Assembly (NCBI RefSeq): GCF_037890695.1
Contig: NZ_CP149571.1
Coordinates: forward strand, 1,006,001 to 1,070,000
DNA: 64,000 nt
Origin: Aeromonas jandaei
GTDB lineage: Bacteria; Pseudomonadota; Gammaproteobacteria; Enterobacterales; Aeromonadaceae
Reading direction: 5' to 3'
Part shown: piece after piece, positions 36,789 to 45,922 of the stretch
Layout of the letters: every line of letters starts with the position of its first letter
Position numbering within the stretch: position 1 is the first letter of the stretch
Program-made: the position numbers and the translations under genes
The notes under the pieces: model-generated
Databases searched by the model: none
The model's input: only the letters and a program-made list of their open reading frames with translations
What the model was told of the DNA's origin: nothing

Positions 36789-37537
36789 AACAACTCCTTG
36801 GTAACACCATTCATACGTGATCTGGATCACTTTTTGAGTTAAGCCGAGGTTCGACCCAGCGCAAGGAAGAGCGAATAAATTCAGCCAATGAAAAAACTCT
36901 CAAAATGAACCTGACGTCAGGCTCTGAATGTCTGGCGGCCAAGATGCTGACTTTGTGCATATTAATGAGCAACAGATAGCTGGGCGGTAATGATATGAGC
37001 CGCAGTGCGACCAAGCTGGCGTGAATGCCATGATCTGGGACAAGAAAACAATTATGCAGAGTGAGAAGGATGGGTGACTTTTTATTTATTGGTTAGAGGC
37101 GATGAGAGGGTGACATTATTCATAATAGTGCATGGTAAATTCACAGAATATTTTCCATTTAACTTAACCGATTGAAATTAATGATATTGTCCTTTTGTTT
37201 CTATCCATCTGGAGAGTGGCGACATGAATGAAATGGCTTTCAATATGAAATATAAAGGGCTTTTTTTAAGTATGTATGCGGGCTTGGTGAATAAGAGAAT
37301 GTGGGATCTGTTACCCCTATCAAAGATCTTTTCATGAATTTATTCAGTTCTGGGTGAATGTGATCAATCTCTAAGTTTGCAGTGATTGGCAGGTCTAACC
37401 TCGCTCTCGAAAGGCAAGGGCAGGATAGAACATAAGCCGATTACCCTACATAAAGAATATCCCGCCTTAGCCACGAGCATGAATAGAAGGAATCTATTCA
37501 ATCACTCGCAGGGACCACTGCTAGACGGAATATAATC
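36789..37537 (+). promoter_or_regulatory. Long regulatory region upstream of the arginine deiminase operon
   Basis: About 750 AT-rich bases. A possible CRP/FNR-type half site, TGTGATCAATC, lies at 37359-37369. A palindrome TGAATAG-N7-CTATTCA at 37480-37500, 38 bases before arcA, has arms resembling ArgR half-sites (TGAAT/ATTCA), but the 11-base gap between TGAAT and ATTCA differs from the usual 4. TGAAT-TT-ATTCA occurs at 37335-37346. All are candidates only. A short ORF at 37224 is listed separately. Confidence 0.35.
37224..37337 (+). CDS. Possible 37-codon leader ORF upstream of arcA
   Basis: An ATG preceded at about 7 bases by GGAGAG opens a 37-residue frame (MNEMAFNMKYKGLFLSMYAG...) ending in TGA at 37337, about 200 bases before arcA. 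The good ribosome site is the only support. It has no arginine run that would suggest attenuation. It may be accidental. Confidence 0.25.
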   Translation: MNEMAFNMKYKGLFLSMYAGLVNKRMWDLLPLSKIFS

Positions 37538-38758
37538 ATGAGCAAATTTTATGTAGGTTCTGAAGTTGGCCAATTGCGCCGTGTCATGTTGCACCGCCCC
37601 AACCTCAGTCTGAAGCGTCTGACCCCTTCCAACTGCCAGGATCTGCTGTTCGATGACGTCCTGTCTGTTGAACGCGCCGGTCAGGAGCACGACAAATTCG
37701 CTCAGGTACTGCGCGATCAGAATGTCGAAGTTTTCCTGCTGACCAATCTGCTGGCCGAGACCCTGGATGTGCCGGAAGCCAAAACCTGGCTGCTGCAACA
37801 TCAGGTCTCCGACTATCGCCTCGGTTCTTCTTTTGCCAACGACGTGCGCTGCTTCCTGGCTGACATGCCGCACCGCGAACTGGCCCGCATTCTCTCCGGC
37901 GGCCTGACCTACTCCGAGATGCCCTACAGCGGCGTCAACATGGTAGTAGGCATGCACGCACCGACCGATTTCATCATCGAGCCGCTGCCCAACCATCTCT
38001 TTACCCGTGACACATCCTGCTGGGTTTACGGTGGCGTCTCCATCAACCCGATGGCCAAACAGGCTCGTCGCCGTGAAACCAACCATGTGAAGGCCATCTA
38101 CCGCTGGCACCCGATGTTTGCCGGTCAGGACTTCATCAAGTACTTCGGTGACGAGGAGCGCGACTACGACAACTCCACCATCGAGGGTGGCGACGTACTG
38201 GTTATCGGCCGCGGCGCCGTGCTGATCGGCATGTCCGAGCGCACCACCCCGCAAGGTGTCGAGCACTTGGCTCGCAGCCTGTTCAAACATGGTCAGGCCA
38301 AGCAGGTCATCGCCATGGAGCTGCCGAAACACCGCAGTTGCATGCACCTGGATACCGTCATGACCCACATGGATGTCGACACCTTCTCCGTCTATCCGGA
38401 AGTCATCCGCAAGGACGTGCAGTGCTGGAGCCTGACTCCGGGCGGTGCTACCGGCATGAACATCAAGGAAGAGGGTTACTTCGTCACCGCTATCGAGAAA
38501 GCACTGGGCGTAGATCAGCTGAAAATCATCACCACTGGCGGTGACAGCTTCGAAGCCGAACGCGAGCAGTGGAACGATGCTAACAACGTGCTGACCGTAC
38601 GTCCCGGCGTGGTGGTGGGTTACGAGCGCAATACCTACACCAACGAGAAATACGACAAGGCCGGTATCACAGTTCTCTCCATCCCGGGTGACGAACTGGG
38701 CCGTGGCCGCGGCGGCGCACGCTGCATGAGCTGCCCGATGGAACGCGACAGCATCTGA
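37538..38758 (+). CDS. arcA: Arginine deiminase
   Basis: A 406-residue enzyme that hydrolyses arginine to citrulline and ammonia, the first step of the ATP-yielding arginine deiminase pathway. The beta-propeller fold signatures are present: [19 protein letters not shown], the catalytic-region [12 protein letters not shown] with the His/Asp pair, and the C-terminal [11 protein letters not shown], where Cys396 corresponds to the nucleophile. This arcA is unrelated to the redox response regulator of the same name. It is first in the cluster with carbamate kinase and ornithine carbamoyltransferase. Confidence 0.96.
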   Translation: MSKFYVGSEVGQLRRVMLHRPNLSLKRLTPSNCQDLLFDDVLSVERAGQEHDKFAQVLRDQNVEVFLLTNLLAETLDVPEAKTWLLQHQVSDYRLGSSFANDVRCFLADMPHRELARILSGGLTYSEMPYSGVNMVVGMHAPTDFIIEPLPNHLFTRDTSCWVYGGVSINPMAKQARRRETNHVKAIYRWHPMFAGQDFIKYFGDEERDYDNSTIEGGDVLVIGRGAVLIGMSERTTPQGVEHLARSLFKHGQAKQVIAMELPKHRSCMHLDTVMTHMDVDTFSVYPEVIRKDVQCWSLTPGGATGMNIKEEGYFVTAIEKALGVDQLKIITTGGDSFEAEREQWNDANNVLTVRPGVVVGYERNTYTNEKYDKAGITVLSIPGDELGRGRGGARCMSCPMERDSI

Positions 38759-38820
38759 TGAGACGGCGTGGCGCTGGCAGAAGTTGGCGCCACACAGAAC
38801 CAAACTCGAGATTAACCACT

Positions 38821-39747
38821 ATGAAAAAACCAACTGTCGTCGTCGCTCTGGGTGGCAATGCTCTGCTCCGTCGTGGTGAGCCCCTTGAAGCGGATATCCA
38901 GCGCAAGAACATCGCAACTGCCGCCAAAACCATCGCCCTGATCGCTCAGGAGTACAACGTGGTGCTGGTGCATGGCAACGGCCCGCAAGTCGGCTTGCTG
39001 GCCCTGCAAAACAGTGCCTACACCAAGGTCTCCCCCTATCCGCTGGATGTGCTGGGTGCCGAGTCCCAGGGGATGATCGGCTACATGCTGATTCAGGAGC
39101 TCAAGAATCTGATGCCGAGCCGCAACGTCACCGCGCTGCTGACTCAGGTGCAGGTTGATCCCAAGGATCCGGCCTTCGCCAATCCGACCAAATATATTGG
39201 CCCTGTCTACGAAGAAGCGGAAGCCCGCACCTTGGCAGAAGAGAAGCACTGGGTGGTCAAGGCTGACGGCAAGTTCTTCCGCCGCGTAGTGCCGTCCCCG
39301 CTGCCCCAGCGCATCGTCGAAGGCGACGCCATCGAAACCCTGATTGCCCAGGGCCACCTCATCATCTGTACCGGTGGTGGCGGCATCCCGGTGACCTGGG
39401 ATGGTCAGAGCCTGACCGGTATCGAAGCGGTCATCGACAAGGATATGTCTGCCGCCTATCTGGCCAAGCAGATCAAGGCTGATGCCCTGCTGATCCTGAC
39501 CGATGCCGATGCCGTCTACCTGGATTGGGGCAAACCGACCCAGCGTCCGCTGCGAGTCACCAGCCCGGACGAGCTGGCCGGGGTCAAGTTCGACGCAGGT
39601 TCCATGGAACCGAAAGTCGAAGCCTCTTGTGAATTTGTCAAAGCGACCGGCGGCATGGTCGGCATCGGCTCTCTGGAAGATGGCCTCGCCATCCTCAAGG
39701 GTGAAGCCGGTACCAATATCGTCGCCACCCGTACCGTGAATGCGTAG
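38821..39747 (+). CDS. arcC: Carbamate kinase
   Basis: A 308-residue enzyme of the amino-acid kinase fold that makes ATP from carbamoyl phosphate, the energy-conserving last step of the deiminase pathway. Motifs are VALGGNALL, VHGNGPQVGLLAL, CTGGGGIPV and IDKDMSAAYLA. The ATG at 38821 aligns with the family start; the upstream extension overlapping arcA is rejected. It lies 62 bases after arcA on the same strand. Confidence 0.95.
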   Translation: MKKPTVVVALGGNALLRRGEPLEADIQRKNIATAAKTIALIAQEYNVVLVHGNGPQVGLLALQNSAYTKVSPYPLDVLGAESQGMIGYMLIQELKNLMPSRNVTALLTQVQVDPKDPAFANPTKYIGPVYEEAEARTLAEEKHWVVKADGKFFRRVVPSPLPQRIVEGDAIETLIAQGHLIICTGGGGIPVTWDGQSLTGIEAVIDKDMSAAYLAKQIKADALLILTDADAVYLDWGKPTQRPLRVTSPDELAGVKFDAGSMEPKVEASCEFVKATGGMVGIGSLEDGLAILKGEAGTNIVATRTVNA

Positions 39748-39824
39748 TTACAAATCTGTACTGAAGAATGCGTAGTCAACACTACTGCCTAAATTGGTCT
39801 GAACAAATATAGAGAGAACTCATC

Positions 39825-40829
39825 ATGGCTTTTAATCTGCGTAACCGTAACTTCCTGAAACTGCTGGACTTCACCCCGCGCGAAATCCAATACATGATCG
39901 ATCTGGCCATCGACCTGAAGAAAGCCAAATACGGTGGCTACGAGCGCAAGCATCTGGTCGGCAAGAACATTGCTCTGATTTTCGAGAAGACCTCCACCCG
40001 TACCCGTTGTGCGTTTGAAGTGGCGGCCTTCGACCAGGGCGCGCAAGTTTCCTACCTTGGCCCAAGCGGTTCCCAGATCGGTCATAAGGAGTCCATGAAG
40101 GACACCGCCCGGGTACTGGGTCGCATGTATGACGGTATCGAATACCGTGGCTACGGTCAGGAGATCGTGGAAGAGCTGGGTGCCTACGCCGGTGTACCGG
40201 TCTGGAACGGCCTGACCAACGAATTCCACCCGACCCAGATCCTGGCAGACTTCATGACCATGCTGGAGCACGGCAAGGGCAAGCGTCTGGATCAAATCAA
40301 GTTCGCCTACCTGGGTGATGCCCGCAACAACATGGGTAACTCCCTGATGGTCGGTGCCGCCAAGATGGGCATGGACATTCGTCTGGTTGCGCCGAAAGCC
40401 TTCTGGCCGGAAGAGGAGCTGGTTGCCAAGTGCCGCCTGATCGCCGAAGAGACCGGCGCACGCATCACCCTGACCGAAGATGTGAAAGAGGGTGTGCTGG
40501 GCACTGATTTCCTCTACACCGATGTTTGGGTATCCATGGGTGAAGCGAAAGAAGCCTGGGATCAGCGCGTCAAACTGATGACTCCGTATCAGGTCAACAT
40601 GGATGTCATCAACGCCACCAAGAACCCGGATGTGAAGTTCATGCACTGCCTGCCGGCGTTCCACAACGACGAGACCACCATGGGCAAGGAAGTGGCTGAC
40701 AAATATGGCATGAAAGGTCTGGAAGTGACCGAGGACGTGTTCGAATCCGAGCACAGCATCGTGTTCGACGAGGCCGAAAACCGGATGCACACCATCAAGG
40801 CAGTGATGGTTGCTACGCTGGGCGACTAA
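39825..40829 (+). CDS. arcB: Ornithine carbamoyltransferase, catabolic (ArcB/ArgF type)
   Basis: A 334-residue enzyme interconverting citrulline plus phosphate and ornithine plus carbamoyl phosphate. The carbamoyl-phosphate loop STRTR is at residues 57-61; HPTQ and the ornithine-site HCLPAFHND are intact. Its position between carbamate kinase and a transporter argues for the catabolic role, though sequence alone does not separate ArcB from biosynthetic ArgF. It has a good AGAGAG ribosome site. A hairpin at 40845-40864 separates it from the transporter gene. Confidence 0.92.
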   Translation: MAFNLRNRNFLKLLDFTPREIQYMIDLAIDLKKAKYGGYERKHLVGKNIALIFEKTSTRTRCAFEVAAFDQGAQVSYLGPSGSQIGHKESMKDTARVLGRMYDGIEYRGYGQEIVEELGAYAGVPVWNGLTNEFHPTQILADFMTMLEHGKGKRLDQIKFAYLGDARNNMGNSLMVGAAKMGMDIRLVAPKAFWPEEELVAKCRLIAEETGARITLTEDVKEGVLGTDFLYTDVWVSMGEAKEAWDQRVKLMTPYQVNMDVINATKNPDVKFMHCLPAFHNDETTMGKEVADKYGMKGLEVTEDVFESEHSIVFDEAENRMHTIKAVMVATLGD

Positions 40830-40844
40830 GGTCGCAGTAGTGGT

Positions 40845-40864
40845 GCCGGGGGGTGACCCCCGGC
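40845..40864 (+). terminator. Hairpin between arcB and the YfcC-type transporter gene
   Basis: Perfect 8-bp stem GCCGGGGG/CCCCCGGC with a GTGA loop and four T. It could reduce read-through to the transporter gene. Confidence 0.55.
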
Positions 40865-40952
40865 TTTTCGACCATGTGACAGCGGCATAATACCTCTAAC
40901 CCTACAACCCGCAGCCTGCATGGATACCACACCCACAGAAGGAAGCTGGACC

Positions 40953-42356
40953 ATGACCAAATTCAAGTTCCCGTCAGCCTACACGATACTGTTTGTGCTG
41001 ATCGCCCTGGTGGCCGCCCTGAGCTGGATAGTGCCGGCCGGCAAATATGAGATGACCATGAACGAAGCCCTCGGCAAAGAAGTGCCGGTGGCCGGTACCT
41101 ACAAGCTGGTGGATGGCAATCCGCAAGGGATTGTCGATGTATTGCTGGCACCGATCGACGGTCTTTATAACCACGAAACCTATCAGGCAGGGGCCATCGA
41201 CGTCTCCCTCTTTATCCTGATCATCGGTGGTTTTCTTGGCATTGTGACCAAGACAGGCGCTATCGATGCCGGTATCGAGCGCGTGACCGACCGCCTGCGC
41301 GGCCGTGAAGAGTGGATGATCCCGATCCTGATGGCGCTGTTCGCCGCAGGCGGCACCATCTACGGGATGGCCGAAGAGTCGCTGCCGTTCTACACCCTGC
41401 TGGTACCGGTGATGATGGCTGCCCGCTTCGACCCGGTGGTGGCTGCTGCAACCGTGTTGCTGGGCGCCGGTATCGGTACTCTCGGTTCCACCATCAACCC
41501 GTTTGCGACCGTTATCGCTGCCAACGCGGCCGGTATCTCCTTCACCGACGGTATCTGGCTGCGTGTCGCCATGCTGGTGGCTGGCTGGCTGATCTGCGTT
41601 GCCTACGTCATGCGTTACGCCAAGATGGTGCGCAACGACCCGAGCAAATCTCTGGTGGCTGACAAGTGGGATGAAAACCGTGCCCATTTCCTTGGCAACA
41701 AGAGCGACCAGATGCTGGAGTTCACCCTGACCCGTAAAATCGTGCTGGGTATCTTCGTCGCCGCCTTCGCCGTGATGATCTATGGTGTGGCCGTGCTGGG
41801 CTGGTGGATGGCGCAGATCTCCGGCGTCTTCCTGGCTGCCGCCATCATCGTCGGTATCATCTCCCGCATGAGCGAAGAGGAGCTGACCTCCAACTTCATC
41901 GATGGTGCCCGCGACCTGCTGGGTGTGGCCCTGATCATCGGTATCGCTCGCGGTATCGTGGTGGTAATGGACAACGGCATGATCACTCACACCATTTTGC
42001 ACAGTGCAGAAGGGATCGTGACCGGCCTCTCCACCGTGGTGTTCATCAACGTGATGTTCGTGCTGGAAGTGGTGCTCTCCTTCCTGGTGCCGTCCTCCTC
42101 CGGTCTGGCCGTGCTGACCATGCCGATCATGGCGCCGCTGGCCGACTTCGCCAACGTGGGCCGCGAGCTGGTGGTGACTGCTTACCAGTCTGCCTCCGGT
42201 CTGGTAAATCTGGTGACCCCGACCTCCGCCGTGGTGATGGGCGGTCTGGCCATCGCCAAGGTGCCCTATGTGCGCTACCTGAAGTGGGTGGCTCCGCTGC
42301 TCGGTATCCTGACCGTGCTGATCGTGGCCTGCCTGAGCCTGGGTGCCATGCTCTAA
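40953..42356 (+). CDS. YfcC-family membrane transporter (probable arginine/ornithine exchanger)
   Basis: A 467-residue integral membrane protein with about a dozen hydrophobic segments, of the YfcC/DcuC-like ion transporter superfamily. Conserved segments include AAGGTIYGMAEESLPFY, GAGIGTLGSTINPFAT, LVPSSSGLAVLTMPIMAPLAD and NLVTPTSAVVMGGLAIAKVPY. The ATG at 40953 has GAAGGAAG upstream. Clustering with the deiminase genes suggests it brings in arginine and exports ornithine in the role of ArcD; this is inference from context. Confidence 0.82.
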   Translation: MTKFKFPSAYTILFVLIALVAALSWIVPAGKYEMTMNEALGKEVPVAGTYKLVDGNPQGIVDVLLAPIDGLYNHETYQAGAIDVSLFILIIGGFLGIVTKTGAIDAGIERVTDRLRGREEWMIPILMALFAAGGTIYGMAEESLPFYTLLVPVMMAARFDPVVAAATVLLGAGIGTLGSTINPFATVIAANAAGISFTDGIWLRVAMLVAGWLICVAYVMRYAKMVRNDPSKSLVADKWDENRAHFLGNKSDQMLEFTLTRKIVLGIFVAAFAVMIYGVAVLGWWMAQISGVFLAAAIIVGIISRMSEEELTSNFIDGARDLLGVALIIGIARGIVVVMDNGMITHTILHSAEGIVTGLSTVVFINVMFVLEVVLSFLVPSSSGLAVLTMPIMAPLADFANVGRELVVTAYQSASGLVNLVTPTSAVVMGGLAIAKVPYVRYLKWVAPLLGILTVLIVACLSLGAML

Positions 42357-42380
42357 TCCAGAGACAAGATAACGCTGAAG

Positions 42381-42401
42381 ACGGGAGCCACGGGCTCCCG
42401 T
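42381..42401 (+). terminator. Terminator of the arginine deiminase operon
   Basis: Perfect 9-bp stem ACGGGAGCC/GGCTCCCGT with an ACG loop and a T-run. Confidence 0.9.
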
Positions 42402-42450
42402 TTTTTATGGACGCAATAAGAGATGGGCACAAAGTAGCGGCCAACAAAAA

Positions 42451-42468
42451 GGCGACCAGTGGGTCGCC
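42451..42468 (-). terminator. Terminator of the argR-type gene
   Basis: Stem GGCGACC/GGTCGCC with an AGTG loop, followed on the minus strand by five T, 23 bases after the stop. Confidence 0.8.
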
Positions 42469-42491
42469 TCAGTGCATTTGAGGGAGAGGGC

Positions 42492-42983
42492 TTAGCGGGC
42501 CTGCTCCAGCGTGCGCACCACGGCGGCGTGGGCCTGACGGGTACGGCTGATATGGCGCGGCGCGACCAGCACCACGTCGTTGCCGGCCACGGCGCCCATG
42601 ATCTCGGGATTGGCGTTGCGATCGAGCAAGCGGGCCACCACGGTGGCGGCACCCGGAGTGGTGTGGATCAGCACCATCTGCTGGTTGTGTACCACTTCGC
42701 GCACCATGTCGTGGATCGAGCGGGTGCTGCCGGCGGGCTCCAGCTGCTCGTCGACCAGGGTGTAGACTTTCTTGCCGTTGGCATTCTGCGCCTTGGCGAC
42801 GCCGAGACGGCGCAGCAGGCGGGAGATGGTGGACTGGCTGATGTCGGCAAAGCCCCGCTCCGACAGCTCGCGGCGGATCTCTTCCTGAGTGCTGTAGCAG
42901 TGCTGGCCGATGATCTGGCGACAGGCATCCAGCTGGGCCAGATCGGGCTCTTGGGCAACGGGACGGCTGAGGGTTTTGACCAC
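42492..42983 (-). CDS. argR: ArgR-family arginine repressor
   Basis: A 163-residue hexameric regulator that binds operator ARG boxes with arginine as co-repressor or co-activator. The winged-helix domain has YSTQEEIRRELSERGFADISQSTISRLLRRLG, and the C-terminal effector domain has IHTTPGAATVVARLLDRNANPEIMGAVAGNDVV with the arginine-binding GND pattern. The start is GTG at 42983 with AAGGAAG 6 bases upstream; no ATG lies between it and the homologous region. Its position, convergent with the deiminase operon, suggests a dedicated paralogue for that pathway rather than the housekeeping ArgR, usually next to mdh. Confidence 0.85.
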   Translation of the reverse strand: MVKTLSRPVAQEPDLAQLDACRQIIGQHCYSTQEEIRRELSERGFADISQSTISRLLRRLGVAKAQNANGKKVYTLVDEQLEPAGSTRSIHDMVREVVHNQQMVLIHTTPGAATVVARLLDRNANPEIMGAVAGNDVVLVAPRHISRTRQAHAAVVRTLEQAR

Positions 42984-43155
42984 GGCGACTTCCTTTGACG
43001 ATGATCGGAGATGAGCGCTCGATATCTGCCAAATTTGCTGCTTGTTAGCGGAAAATCGGGGCAATCGTGTGATTGGCAGAGAATGAGCGGGCCTTACCAT
43101 ATTGGATGGCAAATTATAGCCGACTGGGAATTTGGTGATGTGACAGGGTTCAAAA

Positions 43156-43175
43156 ATGGGCCCCTTGGGGCCCAT
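43156..43175 (-). terminator. Terminator of pyrBI
   Basis: Nine-bp stem ATGGGCCCC/GGGGCCCAT followed on the minus strand by five T, 25 bases after the pyrI stop. Confidence 0.8.
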
Positions 43176-43199
43176 GTGGATATCTTTTGAGTCTGGCTA

Positions 43200-43664
43200 T
43201 CAGTAGCGTTCGCTGACGATGTCCTGAGTGAAGGACTTCTCGCAGTATTTGCACTTCATCCGCACCGCGCCTTTCACCTCGCGTACCCGGAAGTAGCTCT
43301 CAACCGGTTCGTTGTGGGAGATGCAGTTGGAGTTGGGGCAGTGGAACACCCCGGCGATGAACTCTGGCAACTCCAGCTGATGCTTCTTCACCACATTGAA
43401 GTCTTCGATGATGTTGACGGTCGCTTTCGGGGCGAACAGCGCCAGCTGGTTGGCTTGCTGCTCGGTCAGGCGGGTGTTCTCGATCTTGATGAGATCCTTT
43501 TTGCCGAGCGCGCCGGATTTCAGGTTGAAGCCGACGGTGATCCGCTCCTGGGTCTCCACCAGCTGGAACAGCTTGAGGATCTTGATGCCCTGGCCGGCGG
43601 GGATGTGGTCGATGACGGAGCCGTGACGGATGGCTTCGACTTGCAGTTGGTTCTTGTCAGACAT
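43200..43664 (-). CDS. pyrI: Aspartate carbamoyltransferase regulatory chain
   Basis: A 154-residue allosteric subunit that binds CTP/ATP and, through zinc, the catalytic trimers. The zinc ligands are Cys109, Cys114, Cys138 and Cys141, the same numbers as in Escherichia coli PyrI. The nucleotide-binding domain begins with [16 protein letters not shown]. It is 16 bases downstream of pyrB in the same operon. Confidence 0.96.
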   Translation of the reverse strand: MSDKNQLQVEAIRHGSVIDHIPAGQGIKILKLFQLVETQERITVGFNLKSGALGKKDLIKIENTRLTEQQANQLALFAPKATVNIIEDFNVVKKHQLELPEFIAGVFHCPNSNCISHNEPVESYFRVREVKGAVRMKCKYCEKSFTQDIVSERY

Positions 43665-43680
43665 GTTGTTCCCCTTTCCC

Positions 43681-44601
43681 TTAGACAGTTTCGTTCAGTA
43701 CCAGTGCCAGCAGTGCCTGGCGTGCATAGACCCCGTTCTCCGCCTGCTGGAAGTAGTAGGCGTGGGGGGTCTTGTCGACCGCCACATCGATCTCGTCGAC
43801 GCGGGGCAGGGGATGAAGGATCTTCATGGTGGGCTTGGCCCCTTCCAGGGTCGCCAGCTCCAGGATGAACTTGGCGGCCATGTGCTTGTATTCGGTCTCG
43901 TCGAAGCGCTCTTTCTGGACGCGGGTCATGTAGAGGATATCCAGCTCCGGCATTACCTCTTCCATGGTCTCGTGGATGCTGAACTGAATGCCCTTCTCTT
44001 CCAGCTCTTCGCAGATGTAGTCCGGCATCGCCAGCGCTTCCGGGGAGATGAAGAAGAAGCGGCAGTTGAACAGGCTGAGAGCCTGCGCCAGCGAGTGGAC
44101 GGTGCGGCCGTACTTGAGGTCACCGACGAAGGCGACGTTGAGGCCGTCCAGCTTGCCCTGGGTCTCGCGGATGGAGAAGAGGTCGAGCAGGGTCTGGGTC
44201 GGATGCTGGTTGGATCCGTCGCCGCCGTTGATGACCGGCACGCGGGAGAACTCGGAGGCGAGGCGGGCAGCCCCCTCTTTCGGATGACGCATCACCACCG
44301 CATCGGTGTAGGAGCCGATGATCTTGATGGAGTCAGCCAGGGTCTCGCCCTTCTTGGCGCTGGTGTTGCCACCGTCGGCGAAGCCGATGATGTTGCCGCC
44401 GAGGCGCTGCACAGCGGTCTCGAAGGAGAGGCGGGTGCGGGTGGAGGCTTCGAAGAAGCAGCTGGCAACCAGCTTGTCTTTCAGCAAGCGGGTGTCGGGC
44501 TCGGCCTTCAACCGTTGTGCGGTTGAGACTACCAGTTCCATTTCAGACCGGGTCAGGTCCGTGATGGAGATGACATGTTTCTTGTAGAGTGGATTGGTCA
44601 T
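43681..44601 (-). CDS. pyrB: Aspartate carbamoyltransferase catalytic chain
   Basis: A 306-residue enzyme that condenses carbamoyl phosphate and aspartate in pyrimidine synthesis. The STRTR loop ([12 protein letters not shown]), [28 protein letters not shown] and HPLPRVDEI are intact. The ATG at 44601 aligns with MANPLY of Escherichia coli PyrB and has AAAGGGA at suitable spacing; two ATGs further up are rejected. Expression is predicted to be controlled by the upstream pyrL leader and attenuator. Confidence 0.96.
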   Translation of the reverse strand: MTNPLYKKHVISITDLTRSEMELVVSTAQRLKAEPDTRLLKDKLVASCFFEASTRTRLSFETAVQRLGGNIIGFADGGNTSAKKGETLADSIKIIGSYTDAVVMRHPKEGAARLASEFSRVPVINGGDGSNQHPTQTLLDLFSIRETQGKLDGLNVAFVGDLKYGRTVHSLAQALSLFNCRFFFISPEALAMPDYICEELEEKGIQFSIHETMEEVMPELDILYMTRVQKERFDETEYKHMAAKFILELATLEGAKPTMKILHPLPRVDEIDVAVDKTPHAYYFQQAENGVYARQALLALVLNETV

Positions 44602-44621
44602 CGTCTGCATTCCCTTTGACA

Positions 44622-44777
44622 TCATTGGAGGTTTTTCGGGCACAAAAAAAAGCCCCTGGAAACAGGGGCTTTTTTTAAAAATAACTGGGGAACATCGGGT
44701 CGGAAACCGGAAACAACGGGGCCGCTCTGGTGTGCTCCACCCGTTTGCAAAGCTGTTTTTTTCATCAAAAACGGCAT
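44622..44777 (-). CDS. pyrL: pyrBI operon leader peptide
   Basis: A 51-codon leader ([14 protein letters not shown]...) that crosses the attenuator and stops 20 bases before the pyrB ATG. The C-terminal [12 protein letters not shown] recalls the Escherichia coli PyrL ending RGAFFCPGVRR, which is encoded by the attenuator stem. AGGAAG stands just before the ATG. In enterics, low UTP stalls polymerase in a U-rich tract so that the leading ribosome follows closely and blocks the terminator; the same elements are present here. Confidence 0.8.
   Translation of the reverse strand: MPFLMKKTALQTGGAHQSGPVVSGFRPDVPQLFLKKAPVSRGFFLCPKNLQ
44643..44670 (-). terminator. pyrBI attenuator
   Basis: Perfect 8-bp stem AGCCCCTG/CAGGGGCT with a four-base loop, followed on the minus strand by eight T, inside the pyrL frame and about 42-50 bases before pyrB. 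A U-rich pause tract precedes it. Confidence 0.88.
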
Positions 44778-44810
44778 CTTCCTGTCCCGACCTTGTTCAA
44801 AACCGGACAG

Positions 44811-44838
44811 ATTATAGGGCTGCATTTTTAATTGTCAA
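44811..44838 (-). promoter_or_regulatory. Promoter of pyrL-pyrBI
   Basis: A perfect consensus sigma70 promoter: TTGACA (44838-44833), 16-base spacer, TATAAT (44816-44811). Confidence 0.9.
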
Positions 44839-44876
44839 AATTTTATTTTCCATGCCTGTTTTGGCCTGAAAAACGT

Positions 44877-45420
44877 TTAAGTTGCGCGAACGGGACGGCA
44901 AACCCACACCTGATGCACTGCTTGCAACGGCTCGCCATCGCGGGCCATGGCACGCAGATAACCGAGTCTGTGGTGCCCCTCCAGCAAGCAGAAGGGGTGG
45001 GGCAGGGGATGGCCATTCGGGTAGCTGGCTCCCGCTTCCGGCGCCAGCACGATGACCGGCTCGGGCCAGCTCCCTTCGCTCAGCATCTTCTCGCCGAGCC
45101 AGGAGCGACGGACATAACGATTGCTGCGCAGCATCTCGCCCCAGCGCTCGATTACCTCCATATGGCGGGAGTCTATCTGCTCGATAATCTGCGCGGTGGG
45201 CCAGCTTTCGCATGCGAACTGGTGGCTGGCGAGATTCGATAAAGCTCCAGTTGGACTCAAAACCGCGCCAATGACGGTAAATCCACTGGGAAAGCACATT
45301 TTCGGGGATGAAGGGCACCAGCGGGGCGACCCGGGCCAGGTAGTCGGGCAGGGACTCTGTTTTGCGTTCGTCCCTGAAGTTGAGGGGCGCAAGTTGTTGT
45401 AGCAGTCGGTAATTGAGCAT
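44877..45420 (-). pseudogene. Frameshifted gene for an uncharacterised protein with a GHHRLGYL motif
   Basis: The first ~60 residues (MLNYRLLQQLAPLNFRDE... to WRGFESNWSF) are read from the ATG at 45420. The rest, ending at 44877, continues in another frame (LASHQFACESWP... LEGHHRLGYLRAMARDG... VCRPVRAT). Both halves look protein-like while the out-of-frame continuations turn arginine- and proline-rich. The switch lies near 45235-45245. The GHHR segment resembles motifs in ParB/Srx-like domains, but I do not recognise the family. It may be a true frameshift or a sequencing error. Confidence 0.65.
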
Positions 45421-45577
45421 AAGCAGCCTCCCGGTACCTGCTTTCACCCTACCCCCATTTATGCCCCATTCCTACCCCGCTGAGTCTGGAAATACAGCAA
45501 GTTACTCCTCGTTGCTGCACAAATCGGCGCGACTTGTTCGGGATTTGTGCAATCGCATTAAAAGTGTGAAAAAAGCC

Positions 45578-45605
45578 TTTACCTTTGAAACCCGCTTTGT
45601 ATACT
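45578..45605 (+). promoter_or_regulatory. Promoter of tRNA-Trp
   Basis: TTTACC (45578-45583), 16-base spacer, TATACT (45600-45605), with a GC-rich discriminator (ACGCC) before the start near 45612, as expected for a stable-RNA promoter. Confidence 0.7.
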
Positions 45606-45621
45606 ACGCCTCGTTTGTTGC

Positions 45622-45698
45622 AGGGGCGTAGTTCCAATTGGTAGAACAGCGGTCTCCAAAACCGATGGTTGCGGGTTCGAGTCCTGCCGCCCCTGCCA
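45622..45698 (+). tRNA. tRNA-Trp (anticodon CCA)
   Basis: Cloverleaf with acceptor AGGGGCG/CGCCCCT, anticodon loop CTCCAAA containing CCA, T-loop GGTTCGAGTCC and an encoded CCA 3' end. Very close to Escherichia coli trpT. It is a single gene with its own promoter and terminator. Confidence 0.96.
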
Positions 45699-45709
45699 TT
45701 TAATTCAAG

Positions 45710-45736
45710 AAAAGCCAGCTCATCGAGCTGGCTTTT
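45710..45736 (+). terminator. Terminator of tRNA-Trp
   Basis: Perfect 11-bp stem AAAAGCCAGCT/AGCTGGCTTTT with a CATCG loop. Confidence 0.88.
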
Positions 45737-45922
45737 CGCTTTCTGGCGTTTGCCACTCTCCCCGCTAGCTCTCTTTCTTGCCGTTTGCCTCTGCCACATC
45801 TGTCAATTGAGGCCTCTCTACCCCTGTGCTACACCTTGCTTCTTGTCAGATGGTGCCCTGTTGCCCGGCGTCTGTACTGCATCCGGTTGGCCTGAGGCGC
45901 TTCAATCCAAGGAGACAGATCG

